A DNA stretch of 64,000 nucleotides from Anastatus disparis (taxonomy: Eukaryota > Arthropoda > Insecta > Hymenoptera > Eupelmidae): the NCBI GenBank assembly GCA_017163975.1, contig JAFFSR010000307.1, positions 1,557,501 to 1,621,500 of the forward strand, in the 5' to 3' direction. This document shows positions 1 through 13,980 of this stretch, piece by piece (position 1 is the first letter of the stretch; each line of letters begins with the position of its first letter). The notes beneath the pieces are model-generated. The model made no database searches, was not told where the DNA came from, and saw only the letters and a program-made list of their open reading frames with translations. A program made the translations under genes and the position numbers.

Positions 1-2543
<2,543 letters not shown>

Positions 2544-3135
2544 CTATTAAAAAAAAACACGTGTAAAATACACGTATTTTTCACACGTGTTTTTTACACG
2601 TGTTTTTTACATGTAAAATTTACGTGTTTTTTCATGCATATTTTTCACGTGTTTTTTTCACGTGTATTTTTCAGGTGTATTTTTCACATATTTTTTTAGA
2701 GCTTTTCGAAGAGCTTTCCCTGGTGAAAAAAATCAGGTGGCAAATCACCTGATTTATCAGGTGATTTATCATGTTCAAACATCATTTAACGATTTTTTTG
2801 GTTTTCACACGTTTCAAACCATGCTTATTCAATTCAGAACAGTTTTTAAAAATTTTTGAAAATTTTGAACTTAGAAAATTTTTTAGATAATTTGGTCATA
2901 GAAAAAATTTTGACTCATTTTACAAAGAAATTTCTAAGTTCAAAAATGTCAAAAATTTTCAAAAAATGTTTTGAATTGACTAAGCATTGTTTGAAACGTG
3001 TAAAAACCAAAAAAATCGTTACATGATGTTTTGGCATGATAAATCACCTGATAAATCAGGTAATTTATCACCTGATGTTTTTCAACGGGGTCTACTGTCC
3101 GGCCTCTTATATCTGCGTCTTCCAAATTTGTGTAA
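2544..3135. mobile_element. CACGTG-word element, truncated copy
   Basis: It starts with CTATTAAAAAAAAACACGTG, matching the end of the intact copy at 3287 (CCCTATTGAAAAAAAACACG) but lacking its first two C bases, which the ATG array replaces. CACGTG words repeat to about 2670, followed by AGAGCTTTTCGAAGAGCTT, which matches the interior of the 3287-4151 copy. The copy is split by the 2718-3090 insertion and resumes at 3091 with GGCCTCTTATATCTGCG, homologous to the interior of the intact copy near 3635. It is a left-half remnant. Confidence 0.75.
2718..3090. mobile_element. CCC/GGG element with CAGGTGATTTATCACCTG word, 373 bp
   Basis: The ends are CCCTGGTGAAAAAAATCAGG and, inverted, a degenerate CAACGGGG. 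The word CAGGTGATTTATCACCTG and parts of it are repeated at both ends, and the interior is an inverted repeat around fragments such as TTTTTGAAAATTTT. A second copy at 35975-36347 has exactly the same length. The flanks are TT (left) and TC (right). The homologous site in the CACGTG element at 3287 reads AGCTTCTA, so the duplication was probably TC with a later change on the left. No coding capacity. Confidence 0.85.
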
Positions 3136-3286
3136 GGGATGACGAACGCCGAAGTGAAAGTTTATATTTTTTAATATTATCGCGTTCCTTACTTTTCTCA
3201 AAAACAAAGCGGTAGATTTTTTTTTCTTGTGCATACATATTTGTAATAATAATATCTATTGCGCTTCTTCGATTTGCAGATAGACC

Positions 3287-4151
3287 CCCTATTGAAAAAA
3301 AACACGTGTTTTTTACACGTGTTATTTACACGTGCAAAATACACGTGTTTTTTACATGTAAAATTTGCGTGTTTTTTCAAGCATTTTTTTCACGTGCTTT
3401 TTTCACGTGTATTTGTTGACGTGAAATATTGTGAAAATTGAAAAAAAACACGTGTTTTTTGTATATTTTTTCATATTAAAAACTACGCATTTTTCATTAA
3501 CGAACAATGAGAATGTTTTGTATAGAGTATTTATAATACTTTATTTTGACCTTTTTGAAAAAAATACGTTGTGCATCTACACGTATTTTTTATAACTCTT
3601 CGTAGATCGAAGAGCTTCTAAGACCCAGAGTGTCTGGCTTCATATATCTTGTGTCTTCGAAATTTGTATAGGGGATGACAAAACTGAGAAAAACGCCACC
3701 CAGTGACTTAGAGTCAGACCGACATAATCGACCATCAATAGCTATAATTTTCTCAGTTTTGTCATCCCCTATACAAATTTCGAAGACACAAGATATATGA
3801 AGCCAGACACTCTGGGTCTTAGAAGCTCTTCGATCTTCGAAGAGTTATAAAAAATACGTGTAGATAGAACGTATTTTTTTCAAAAAGGTCAAAATAAAGT
3901 ATTATAAATACTCTTTACAAAACATTCTCATTGTTCGTTAATGAAAAATGCGTAGTTTTTAATATGAAAAAATATACAAAAAACACGTGTTTTTTTTCAA
4001 TTTTCACAATATTTCACGTCAACAAAAACACGTGAAAAAAACACGTGAAAAAAGCACGTGAAAAAAATGCTTGAAAAAACACGCAAATTTTACATGTAAA
4101 AAACACGTGTAAAAAACACGTGTATTTTGCACGTGTTTTTTTTCAATAGGG
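3287..4151. mobile_element. CCC/GGG foldback element with CACGTG word, 865 bp
   Basis: A near-perfect palindrome. The left arm starts CCCTATTGAAAAAAAACACG and the right arm ends with its inverse, CAATAGGG. Both arms carry arrays of CACGTG and ACACGTGT. The flanks are CC and CC, and the empty site GACCGATTAATAC is preserved in paralogous foldbacks, so a 2-bp CC duplication is well supported. The centre (about 3600-3850) holds a TATA-type module and an AGCTCTTCGATCTTCGAAGAG stem. No protein-coding gene is seen; the open frames of about 60 codons lie in the arms. Confidence 0.9.
3638..3700 (-). promoter_or_regulatory. GGTGGCG ... TATATGAAG module
   Basis: On the minus strand GGTGGCG (3700-3694) is followed 48 bp later by TATATGAAG (3646-3638), with CTCAGTTTTGTCATCCCC between. 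The layout matches modules at 20653, 53176, 20308, 20178 and 22717. It points out of the palindrome centre. A mirror copy on the plus strand (about 3757-3815) keeps the TATA part, AGATATATGAAGCC, but has lost GGTGGCG. Promoter function is inferred. Confidence 0.45.
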
Positions 4152-4199
4152 CCGATTAATACTTGAGTAAATAACAAATATCTCAATTATTCAATAAGT

Positions 4200-5370
4200 A
4201 GATTCTACAGATAATTTCTGTTAAATATAAATCATTAACTCTTGTAGAATTTACAGCAGCTCTGTGCAGCTAAAGTTACTGCAGTGGGTTAGGTTAAGCT
4301 TATTCGATACGCGTTCACTACTCTACTGCAGTTAAATATACTGCAATTATCAGTTAGATTAACATAACATTTTTTTCCGGTGTGGCCAAATGAGATGGGA
4401 AAGACTATAGTAACAGCCGATCTTTGCCTGAAAGTATAAATAGGATCAAAGAAAATATGTTGCTAATGGCTTGAAAGTGCTCAGAGGCCAAGCAAAAAAT
4501 TTACTTAGAGTGTAAATGTGTCGAAATGACCCTAAAAATTACACAGAGTTAAGAAAAATGGCTGAAAATCCAATGCGCAAGAGGGTTAAGTTCAGACCCA
4601 ACAGACACATGGAAAATAATCTAATAGTAAAAAAATATCTCGACTTAGTTACAATAAAAAATATAAGATACGGTCTATACAAGTATAAGCAAAATTTTTG
4701 CTAAAAATACTCAAATTTAAAATTGGAAACTATAACTAATGGCTCTAGGGAATAGAATGTCTGCTAATGCTACTAGTGTTAAAATTTACACTAAGATGTT
4801 ACTAACTACATCAAGAAGTTAAATCATGAAAATTACATATAGTCTGGGGCAATGGCAAGTCTGGAAAAGCATTCCTAATTGCTTGTACAACGTGGGCATT
4901 GAGTGGCACACATGCACAAAGCTAAGGATGTGCACAATCCAGCGGCTGATCATACCTCTGATGCGCAAAATAAGCTTTTAGCCCCATTTTTGGACAAAAC
5001 TTGCCCGTAGCAGAAAATGAAAATTAGTTAAAAAACTTCTAACAGACGAATTTCAGCTAAAAGCAACTAAAAATTTTCCTAAACTATCTAGTTTGATGGA
5101 ATATATCTGATTTTAGGCAGAGCCAAATTAAAAAACAATAGTTTAAAACTCGCTTATTAGTATGGGTTCTAAAATTCAAGAATTAGATGTTATAAACGCG
5201 TTTTTCATACTTGCGTTCAGTACCCACACTAACAGTTGGTCTGAATCACTATTCCACAATTCTTTGACACACAAACGTGCGTACACACACTCACACAAGG
5301 GATGAATCTAGCGCTCGGACCGGTCGTGCATAGTATCTTAATAAAAAGAGCGGAATTTGAGCCATAAAAT
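4200..5370. other. no recognisable gene
   Basis: AT-rich sequence with no homology I recognise. It has scattered CTGCAG and ACTGCAG words near 4250-4350 and short chance frames only. Near 5270-5330 there is a short GC-richer patch (GCGCTCGGACCGGTCGTGC) of unknown nature. Confidence 0.5.
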
Positions 5371-7345
5371 CCCTGGTAACATGGTCAACGCAATTTTGCT
5401 GCAATTTTCTTGAAAATCAAAAACTTGCAGCAGAACATGTGCTGTCTGTTTCCGCATTTCATAGGGTTTTTTATGAAAAGAAATTACAGCAGATAAGTGC
5501 AACAGAATTGCACGTTTCTGGCAGAGACAAAGTGCAATCTACGGAACGGAAAGAATGCCCAAAATCTTGAAGATATTTTGCAGTAAACTTGCGGAAAAAA
5601 CTTATTACAGACACTAGCAACAAAATTGAGTAAATAATTCCCGATAAAGTTTTGCAGCACAATTACGTAAGAATTGCAAATTGTCAAGTGCTGTTCTGCG
5701 AATTGTAATAAGTACACAAGCATATAACAGAATCGAAACAGTCTTGCATCAGAAACTTGCAACAGCACTTTACCTCAGATTTACATAAGAATAACAAAAG
5801 TTAAGAGGAATCATATGACGAGAATAAACATACAAACTTGCAGCAGAATCAAAGCAGTCTTCCGTAAGAATCTTGCAGCAGCACTTTACCCCAGAATTAC
5901 ATAAGAATGACACAAGTTAAGTGCAATTATGTTACGAAAATGAACACGTAAACTTGCAGCAGAATCGAAGCAGTCTTCCGTAAAAATCTTGCAGCAGCAC
6001 TTTACCCCCGAATTACATAAATATGACAAAAGTTAAGTGTAATTTAATGATGAGAATAAACACGTAAATGTACAGCAGAATTGAAGCAGTTTTATGTGAG
6101 AATCATGCAGCAGATTTGCGCTAAAATTACATCAGAAGGACAAAAGTTAAATGCAATCTTATCATAAGAATAATCACGCGAGCATGCAGCATACTTGAAG
6201 CTATCTCGCATAAGAATTTTGCGACAAAACTTTACTACAGAATTACGTATGAATGTAGAACCAAAATATTTATCATCTTTTACTGATAGAAATTTATTTA
6301 AAACTTTTCTTAGATATTATAAAAATTTTTTATCTACGTTTTTTATATTTGGCAGTTGGCTGCAATGGTCTCCTCTCTTCTCCCCAATGTCTACATGTAT
6401 ATAATTTTATACTATAACATCAGCGCCCACCCCTTTGTGTATATATGTTGATTGTTTTTTGCGTTTCTTCTTTTTTCTTTTAGCCAATATGTGCCTATAG
6501 ATGTAGGCATTGGTAGTAAGAACACGTAAAGTTTAACGAAATGCATTAAATATATCGCAATTATAAATTATTATATTTTCATTAAATTATAAATTATAAT
6601 TTTTAAATTCAACATTTGCTTTCTTAAAATCTGTCAACAACTCTTATGAACATGTTCTCGTTAGTTAAATGTTAATAATATTCACAATGAAAATTTTTTA
6701 TTAAAATACAATGTATTATCTTTATTCTATAAAGTGACTTCAATTTTTGAACTATTAATTAACTTTGAAATTCTATTAACTGTGCTGCTGCAATATTCAT
6801 ACTAAAGACTGCTTCGATTCTGCTACAAGTTTACGTGTTTATTCTCGTCATATAATTGCGCTCAACTTATGTCATTCTTATGTAATTCTGGAGTAAAGTG
6901 CTGCTGCAAGATTCTTACGGAAGACTGCTTCGATTCTGCTGCAAGTTTGCGTGTTTATTCTCGTCATATGATTGCGCTCAACTTATGTCATTCTTATGTA
7001 ATTCTTGGGTAAAGTGCTGCTGCAAGATTCTTACGGAAGACTGCTTCGATTCTGCTGCAAAATTATGTGTTTATTCTCGTCATATAATTGCACTTAACTT
7101 ATGTCATTCTTATATGATTCTGGAGTAAAGTGCTGCTGTAAGATTCTTACGGAAGACTGCTTCAATTCTGCTGCAAGTTTGCATGTTTATTCTTATGTTA
7201 GAATCGCACGTTTCAATTGGCAATCTGTTACAAATCTGAATCACGTTTCAGTCGCAATTAAATTTCAGCAGATATGCATCAAAATGTGGAAACAGACCAC
7301 GCAAGTTCTGCGCAATCGTGCTTGCAACAGATTGTGTTACCAGGG
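5371..7345. mobile_element. CCC/GGG element with TTGCAGCAGAATC word, 1975 bp
   Basis: The terminal inverted repeats are CCCTGGTAACA at the left and TGTTACCAGGG at the right. The left half contains about seven direct units of 110-120 bp carrying TTGCAGCAGAATCGAAGC, CTTGCAGCAGCACTTTACC and AATTACATAAGAATGAC. The right half has the same units inverted. The core (about 6250-6780) is very AT-rich. The flanks are AT and AC, one mismatch from a 2-bp duplication. Open frames at 6898-7358 and 5484-5768 are translations of the repeat units. Confidence 0.8.
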
Positions 7346-7733
7346 ACCTGTTTTATAATTCATGAAATCATTTATTTTTAGCATCTACAATTTCACAATT
7401 CAAATCAGATTGAATATAGGTAAACCTGACTTAATAAAGTCTCGACTTTTTCAGTCTTTTCTGTTGCTTCTTAGTTGTCTAATGAAAAAAAATCACTAGA
7501 ATTCTTGCTAAATCATATTTTAAATCACTCTATAAGAATTTAGAAAAAGATAAAATTTTGCTTTTTAAATTTTCAAGTTAAAAAAAGAATTTAGTTTATT
7601 TTAGAATAATTTTTTGAAAAAGAAAAAAGATTAAATTACAATATTTTAACCAAGAAGCAAACGTTTAATTAAATTAAAATTCGCTCAAACGCAAAATTGT
7701 AGTTGAAAAGGACAAAAACAAAATTTCAAATTA
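7346..7733. other. spacer without recognisable gene
   Basis: AT-rich spacer between two elements. Nothing supported. Confidence 0.4.
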
Positions 7734-9769
7734 CCCTGTTGAAAATAACCAGCTGGATATCCAGGTTAATTATCCACTTGGATATCCAGGTGGATATCAC
7801 TCTGATGGAGTTGGATATCACTCTGATTGAGTTGGATATCACTCTGATCTTCATTCACCTAGATACCGCTAAACTCCATTTGGATATGTTTTACGCAAAC
7901 TAACCCACATAGCACGAGAGATTCGGGAAGCTTCCATCGAAAGATTCAAGAAAGATTCCAATGTAAGCTTCTAGCAAGCTTCCCGGAAGCTTAATGAAAG
8001 TTTCGAGAAGCTTCCATTGGAATCTTTCATGTAAGCTTTACGGAAGGTTCAAGGAAGCTAACATGTAATATTCCATGAGGACTAAATGGAACATTACAAA
8101 ATAGTTTCCAGTAAGCTTCCGAAAAGATTACATGCAATATTACAGAAACGTTATTTGGAAGATTCCAATATATCTTGCAGGAAGCTTCCAGTAATATTTT
8201 GTGGAAGATTCCATTCAAACTTCCTGCAGCTTTCCACGAAATGTTACAGGAAGAATATTTCAATGTTCACGGAAGGTTACCAGTAATTTGTCAGGAAGAT
8301 TCCTTGTAAGCTTCCCGGAAGTTAAATGGAAGTTTCGAGAAGCTTCCATTGGAATCTTTCATGTAAACTTTACGGAAGGTTCAAGGAAGCTAACATGTAA
8401 TATTCCAGGAGGGCTAAATGGAACATTACAAAATAGCTTCCAGTAAGCTTCCGAAAAGATTACATGCAATATTACAGAAACGTTATTCGGAAGATTACAT
8501 TATAATCTTGCAGGAAGCTTCCAGTAATATTTTGTGGAAGATTCCATTCAAACTTCCTGCAGCCTTCCACGGCATGTTACAAAAAAAATATTTCAATGTT
8601 TACGGAAGGTTACCAGTAACTTGTCAGGAAGATTCCCTGTAAGCTTCCCGAAAGCTAAATGAAAGTTTCGGGAAGCTTCCATTGGAATCTTTTATGTAAG
8701 CTTTACGGAAGGTTCAGAGAAGCTAACATGTAATATTCCATGAGGGCTAAATGAAACATTACAAAATAGCTTCGAGTAAGCTTTCGGAAAGATTACATGC
8801 AATATTACAGAAACGTTATTCGGAAGATTACATTATATCTCGCAGGAAGCTTCCAGTAATATTTTGTGAAGGATTCCATTCAAACTTCCTGCAGCCTTCA
8901 GTAGAATGTTATAGGAAAAATATTTTATTGTTTACGGAAGGTTACTAACTTATCAGGAAGATTTCCTGTAAGCTTTCCGGAAGCTAAATAAAAGTTTCAG
9001 GAAGATTTCATTGGAATCTTTTATGTAAGTCTTACGGAAGGTTCAGGGAAGCTTACATGTAATATTCCATGAGAGCCAAATGGAATATTATAAAATAACT
9101 TCCAGTAAGCTTCCGAAAAGTTATATCCGAATGTTATTTGGAAGATTAGATATATCATTTCTGTAATATTCACAGAATATTACAGAAATGATATATTAAT
9201 GTTCACAGACAGTTATTGCAAAGTTTCAGAAAAAAAACATTAGTTTAAAGTAAATATCATGAAAATTATTTAGTTAAATTTTGAAATAAATCTATTCCTT
9301 TGTTTATAAGAATTCTGTATTCCTGGTACAAAATCGAATAAATTTAATATACATCATTGGACTCTAAAATTTTAAATAACTGATAAATGAATTTATTTAA
9401 AAATTTCATAGAATAATCTTCATGGTACATACCATAAGCTAATGCATTTTTTTTTTTAATTTTACAATAAAATGAAAATTTAGACAATATTTATGAGTAC
9501 AGGTGTAATGTCTGCCTTAAATTAGTTTAATTTTATAGATTAAAAATATTGTTTTTTTTTCTATTAAATTAATGTCTTATACTCTTTTTAATTTACAAAA
9601 TTTATGGCAGATTATTTAAATATAAAGTAAAACATATTACATTTTAAATGATTAAAAATTTTTTATAATTGTGTATAACTTTCGATAAAGAATTTTTTTT
9701 ATTATTGATTTTAATTAATAAAAAAGAACAGAAAATAATATGTTTTTTTTAAAGAGAAAGTCGTTTATA

Positions 9770-10591
9770 CACTGAGAGAAACCCTATAGTAAATATAACT
9801 ATAGATTGTATTAAAAATTACTATATTATATAGTACGAGTGGGACATTTCTGCGTTATAATAAATTTTACTATATTACATAGTAAAATTTATGAAAACAG
9901 ATATGTAGAAAAATTTTTTTTTTTTTTTTTTTTTTACCCGAAATTTGACATTGAAATTTTTAAATTCATTTAATTTTACATTTATTTATTAATTTTAATT
10001 ATATCAATTTTTTAAAAATAAATTACCTAAGAAAAAAACGGACCTGAAGTGGAGTCGAACCCGGGACCTCGAGACTGGGAAAGCGTGAACGTTACCGACT
10101 GCGCCATTACGACATGTTACTTATAAAATTTCGAATCGTCTACATATGTTACCCAACTGTACTTTCAATTTGGTAGAAAATTTTGAGGTTAGAAATAAAT
10201 TTACAGATCATCGACTCGACATTACAATTTGAAATAATAAAATTTATTATATTCATAATAAAATTTATTATATGCATAATGAAATTTATTATATGGATAA
10301 TAAAATTTATTATTTTTATAACATTAATTCCAACATAAGATATCAAATATTTTTACTCTGTCATAACAAATTTTACTATAGCATAATTTTTACTATGTAA
10401 TATAGCAATTTTTCTAATAAGATATAGTTTCATTTCTTAAACGATTGTTGCCAACCTTATCAAATTTATAGTAATATTTGTTATAAATGTAATAAAAATC
10501 GTTATAATGCAGAAATGTCCCAGCTCTCCTATAAAATATAGTAATTTTTATTACTATCTATAACTAAAGTTATAATCTATTTTTCTCAGTG
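9770..10591. mobile_element. CACTGAGA-ended element, 822 bp
   Basis: The ends are CACTGAGAGAAA and TTTTTCTCAGTG, flanked by TA on both sides. The imperfect inverted arms, rich in ACTATAG, TTATAATG and GGGACATTTCTGC, run about 120 bp. The interior includes a tRNA-like sequence at 10041-10113. The CACTG...CAGTG ends and short duplication fit either CACTA/EnSpm-like or Tc1/mariner-like non-autonomous elements. It has no transposase. Confidence 0.8.
10041..10113 (-). tRNA. tRNA-like sequence, probably a relic
   Basis: On the minus strand the A box TGGCGCAGTCGG and the B box GGTTCGACTCC are intact and about 40 bp apart, as in a tRNA. The acceptor ends (GTCGTAA and the 3' side) do not pair, so this is a tRNA-derived relic or the head of a SINE rather than a working tRNA gene. 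It lies in the core of the CACTGAGA element. Confidence 0.5.
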
Positions 10592-11283
10592 TATAAATTA
10601 ATTACAAAGTCTAAATATCTTTACAATGTTTTGAATATATGAATTTTATCAAATAAAAGATTTTTCCTGAAAAAAGCATAATATTTTTTGTTCTTTTACT
10701 AACTAAAAATTAATAGTAATAAAAAATTTTTACCCAAAGTTACATAATTATATAAATTAATTCATTATATTTGTAATCTGCTTTTTCCGTATTTATATAA
10801 TAATCTCTCATTAATTCTATAAATTAAAAATATATTCTTTTTTGTTAAATTGATGTATTAAGATATTCTTTTTAATATTAAAAATTAATATCGGATTATT
10901 ATATGAATACGAATAAAACAGATTACAAATTGAATGATTAAAAGTTTCTATAATTGTATATCTTTAGATAAAAAATTTCTTTTAATATTAATTTAAGCTA
11001 GTAAATAAGCATACAAAACATTTTGTTGCTTTTTTAAAGAAAAGTCTTTAATTGAATAAAGTTTTGAGAAAGAGTATTATATTATTTATTTAAGTATTTT
11101 AAATAAATTTATTTTAAAATCTATATAAAATGAATTTTTCGACTTCTCATAGCATGAGAATGTTTGTGTGTGAATAATACGTAGGTATACATTTATCTGT
11201 ATACATAAAAAATATTTAAATTTTAAAAAATAGTGAAATATATGCATGTGCAACATAATTTATAGAAAAAAAAAATTACGTTT

Positions 11284-11356
11284 AGTCGGGAATTGAACTA
11301 CCGACAGATATCATACAAGTCCGTCACCTTCGATTTGCAGTTACACCTACAGGGGG
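11284..11356 (-). tRNA. tRNA-like sequence, diverged
   Basis: The minus strand has a B-box-like GTAGTTCAATTCCCGAC and an A-box-like TAGGTGTAACTGCAAATCG at tRNA spacing. Pairing is partial. It lies in the core of the GGAAGCTTCC element, about 40 bp from a TATATAAG at 11411. Probably a tRNA-derived relic. Confidence 0.4.
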
Positions 11357-12421
11357 ATACGCGTTGAATGGGCGTTTTGTCCCTAAGTGGTGAGATGATA
11401 CCACACTTACTATATAAGTTGAACGTTGGTGGTTTTGAGTATGTACCCACAGTGCCTGCCCTAAAAACGTAAGTGCGCCTATATAATTATACGTAAATCC
11501 TAATATATGTGAATATGTATTGACGTATAAATATGATATAATAGTATATAAAATAGTATGTTGTAAATAAATATGTGTTTTGCACAGCTAATATTTGTAA
11601 AATATAAAATAAAAAATAGAATGTTGAACAGAATCGTAACACAATACCTTCCGAACGGTGAAAAAGGATAAAATTAACCAAATGATAATTGAATTGTTGA
11701 CTTCCCCAAAGCCTTCGGGAACCTTACACTGGAATCTTCGTGGAAGCTTTTTGCATTCTTTTATGGAAGCTTCCATGATGTATTTTTAGAACCTTGCGAC
11801 AATATTCCTTGCAAGCTTTTTGTAAGATTCAAAAGGCTTTTATACTAGCCTCCATGGAAGCTTACTGATTTCTTCCATGGAAGCTTCCTGGAATCTTCCA
11901 TTGAATCTTTCTGGAAGAAAAGTGCGCGGGACATTTTACGCTTTCAGGAAGCTTTAATTGAAGCTTTCACGGAAGCTTGCATGTAAGCTTCTTGCATTAT
12001 TCCGTGGAAGCTTCCATGGAGTACTTTTGGAACCTTGCGGCAATCTTCCTTGGAAACTTCTTGTAAGATTTAAAAAGACCTTTATGCTAGCTTCCATGGA
12101 AGCTTACTGATTTCTTCCACGGAAGCTTCCTGGAAGCTTCTATTGAATCTTTATGAATGAAAAGTGCGCGGAACATTTGACGCTTCCAGGAAGCTTACAT
12201 GGAAGCTTACATGGAAGCTTCCGGGAATCTTCCGAACCTTTTATGGAAGCTTCCTGGAAGCTTCGGTGCTATGTGGGAATCATTAGGGATTACAAGCATT
12301 TGTATAACAATAATGCTACAAATAAAAGAAAATTGAATATTTTACTCAAAGTAAAATTATCCAGAAGAATTATCCTCTTGGATATTCAGTTGGATTAATA
12401 AAATCGAAAAATTATAAAGAA

Positions 12422-13615
12422 CCCAACAAGCAAACGGTGTCAAAAAGAGAATTAAAAAAGAATTCTTTATGTATACTTTCGTAAACGGAAGTATCAATAA
12501 AGAGTTCTTAATGATTGCTTTGTTTATTCGCGAATGTCCGACCACTTTAGTTTTTAAAGTATTCACAAAGTATTCTTAAACAATTATTTCGATTAAATCA
12601 CATTCTCAAAATACTTTTTTTAATCATCAAATTATAAATAATCCTTCTATTTTACATGATTATGAAAAACAAAAAATGTTATAATTGATTAAAAATAAGC
12701 TATTAAATTAAAAAAAAAAAAAAATTATTTGTTCGAGATTCGAACCACGGTTCTTGAGGATGTCAAACAAAATAAAAAAAAACTGTTGCCCATGACTTAG
12801 CCTACTTGGCTACCAACTCATCTGTTAATAAATTCTCGAAAATTATACATGTTCATTGGTATAAGCAATAAGCAATGTGAGTAAATTTGTTAATTAATTA
12901 TTCATGGTTAATAATATTAGCCAAACTACATTTTTATTTGAATAATTTAAGTAAAAATTTATTAAATATTCAAGAGATACCTTAATTTAATAAAATAAAT
13001 TTTTTGTGAAGTCATGGTTAATTTAATTTAAATTGAAGAATGTTTAGATTTAGATATTTGTTTAAATTCTCAAAATGAGAATTTATTTAAAACACACTTA
13101 AAATATTTATATATTTTGTTTCATAAAATGTTAACAATTTTTTCATTTAAAATAGATAAAAAATATTTAAATTATTGAATGATTAATCAAATTGAATTTT
13201 TACAATTTATAAAATTATCAGGAATTTCAAGTTTTCAATTTTGAATTTCATGAAAATCAAAATTAAAAATGATTTTACAACAATCTGAAAAGCGATAAAA
13301 TATCCATTACATCTTTCGATTTTTGAAAGTGACTAAGTTACTAGGAAATCAGTGTTTCAAAAGTAAACTTTTTGACTACTTTATGAATACTTTGGATTAC
13401 GATTACTTTTTCAAAAAAGAATTCTTTATGAATACTTTCTTAACCCTTTTAAAATATTTATAAAGATACGTTGAAGAGTTATTTTTTATTTAAATTTTGT
13501 GGAAGAATACTTTGTGAATATTTTATGAATACTTTATTAATATATTTTATTAACTTCAGAGCGGACATTCGTGAATTCTTAAAGAATTCTTTTTTCCAGA
13601 TGTGTGCTTATTGGG
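12422..13615. mobile_element. CCC/GGG element with AAGAATTCTT word, 1194 bp
   Basis: The ends are CCCAACAAGCAAAC and, inverted, GTGTGCTTATTGGG. The palindrome AAGAATTCTT and extensions such as GAATTCTTTATGAATAC recur near both ends (12450-12580 and 13410-13600). The flanks are AA and TA, one mismatch from a duplication. It is nested in the 7734-13938 element. The interior is AT-rich and carries a tRNA-like sequence at 12728. Non-coding. Confidence 0.7.
12728..12817 (-). tRNA. tRNA-like sequence, interrupted
   Basis: The minus strand shows TAGCCAAGTAGGCTAAG, an A-box-like D arm, and GTGGTTCGAATCTCGAAC, an excellent B box. They are separated by extra A/T-rich bases, so the anticodon region is disrupted. 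Likely a tRNA-derived relic inside the AAGAATTCTT element. Confidence 0.45.
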
Positions 13616-13980
13616 TATGCTTTTCAGTAAATTATTTGACAAAATCACTTCTTAATTTTTCGATTTTGTTAATCCAATTGGATATCCAAGAGGATAATCC
13701 TCCTAGATAATTTTAATTTGGGTCAAATTTTCAATTTTCTTTTATTGGTAGTATTATTATGTTATGCAGATGCTTATAATGCCTAATTATAAGTTTTCGT
13801 AAAAAATATCCAAATGGATTTTAGCTGCATTCAGGTGAATGAAGATCAGAGTGATGTCCAACTCGATCAGAGTGATATCCACCTGGATATCCAAGTAGAT
13901 AATCCACCTGGATATCCAGCTGGTTATTTTTAACAGGGAGCTTAAACGCACGCCGCGTCCCGGAAGTACGTTATCAAATG

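Larger units (their letters stand above)
3137..4195. mobile_element. remnant of TTAA-type foldback, split by CACGTG element
   Basis: 3150-3284 and 4154-4195 match the middle and right part of the TTAA-flanked foldbacks at 18238, 32274 and 33656. Shared pieces are AAAGTTTATATT, CGTTCCTTACTTTTCTC, AAAAACAAAGCGGTAGAT, and CGATTAATACTTGAGTAAAT. Its outer ends are lost. The other copies preserve the uninterrupted junction (GCAGATACACCGATTAATAC near 33960), which shows exactly where the 3287-4151 element inserted. Confidence 0.7.
7904..12277. mobile_element. CCC/GGG element with GGAAGCTTCC word, 4374 bp
   Basis: The ends are CCCACATAGCAC and GTGCTATGTGGG, flanked by AA on both sides (7902-7903 and 12278-12279). 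The left 1.25 kb and the right 0.6 kb are arrays of GGAAGCTTCC, AAGCTTCC and TTCCATGGAAGC words, in about 330-bp higher-order repeats on the left (about 7920-9130). The element interrupts the left arm of the 7734-13938 element. The intact right arm of that host near 13787 shows the site without insertion, which confirms a 2-bp duplication. The AT-rich core carries two tRNA-like sequences and a CACTGAGA element. Confidence 0.9.
7734..13938. mobile_element. CCC/GGG element with GGATATCC word, invaded by nested elements
   Basis: The left end starts CCCTGTTGAAAATAACCAGC and the right end finishes with its inverse, GCTGGTTATTTTTAACAGGG. The inverted arms are about 170 bp or longer and contain GGATATCCAGGTGGATATC and ATCACTCTGATC. 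After removing nested insertions at 7904-12277 and 12422-13615, the arms continue into further inverted homology (CAAATAAAAGAAAATTGAA near 12317 against its inverse near 13735). The outer flanks are TA and AG, so no matching duplication survives. No coding gene. Confidence 0.8.

Noticed and set aside
7920..9130. Regularly spaced repeats suggesting a CRISPR array
   Set aside because: The words are palindromic, unevenly spaced, without unique spacers, and the context is eukaryotic transposons.
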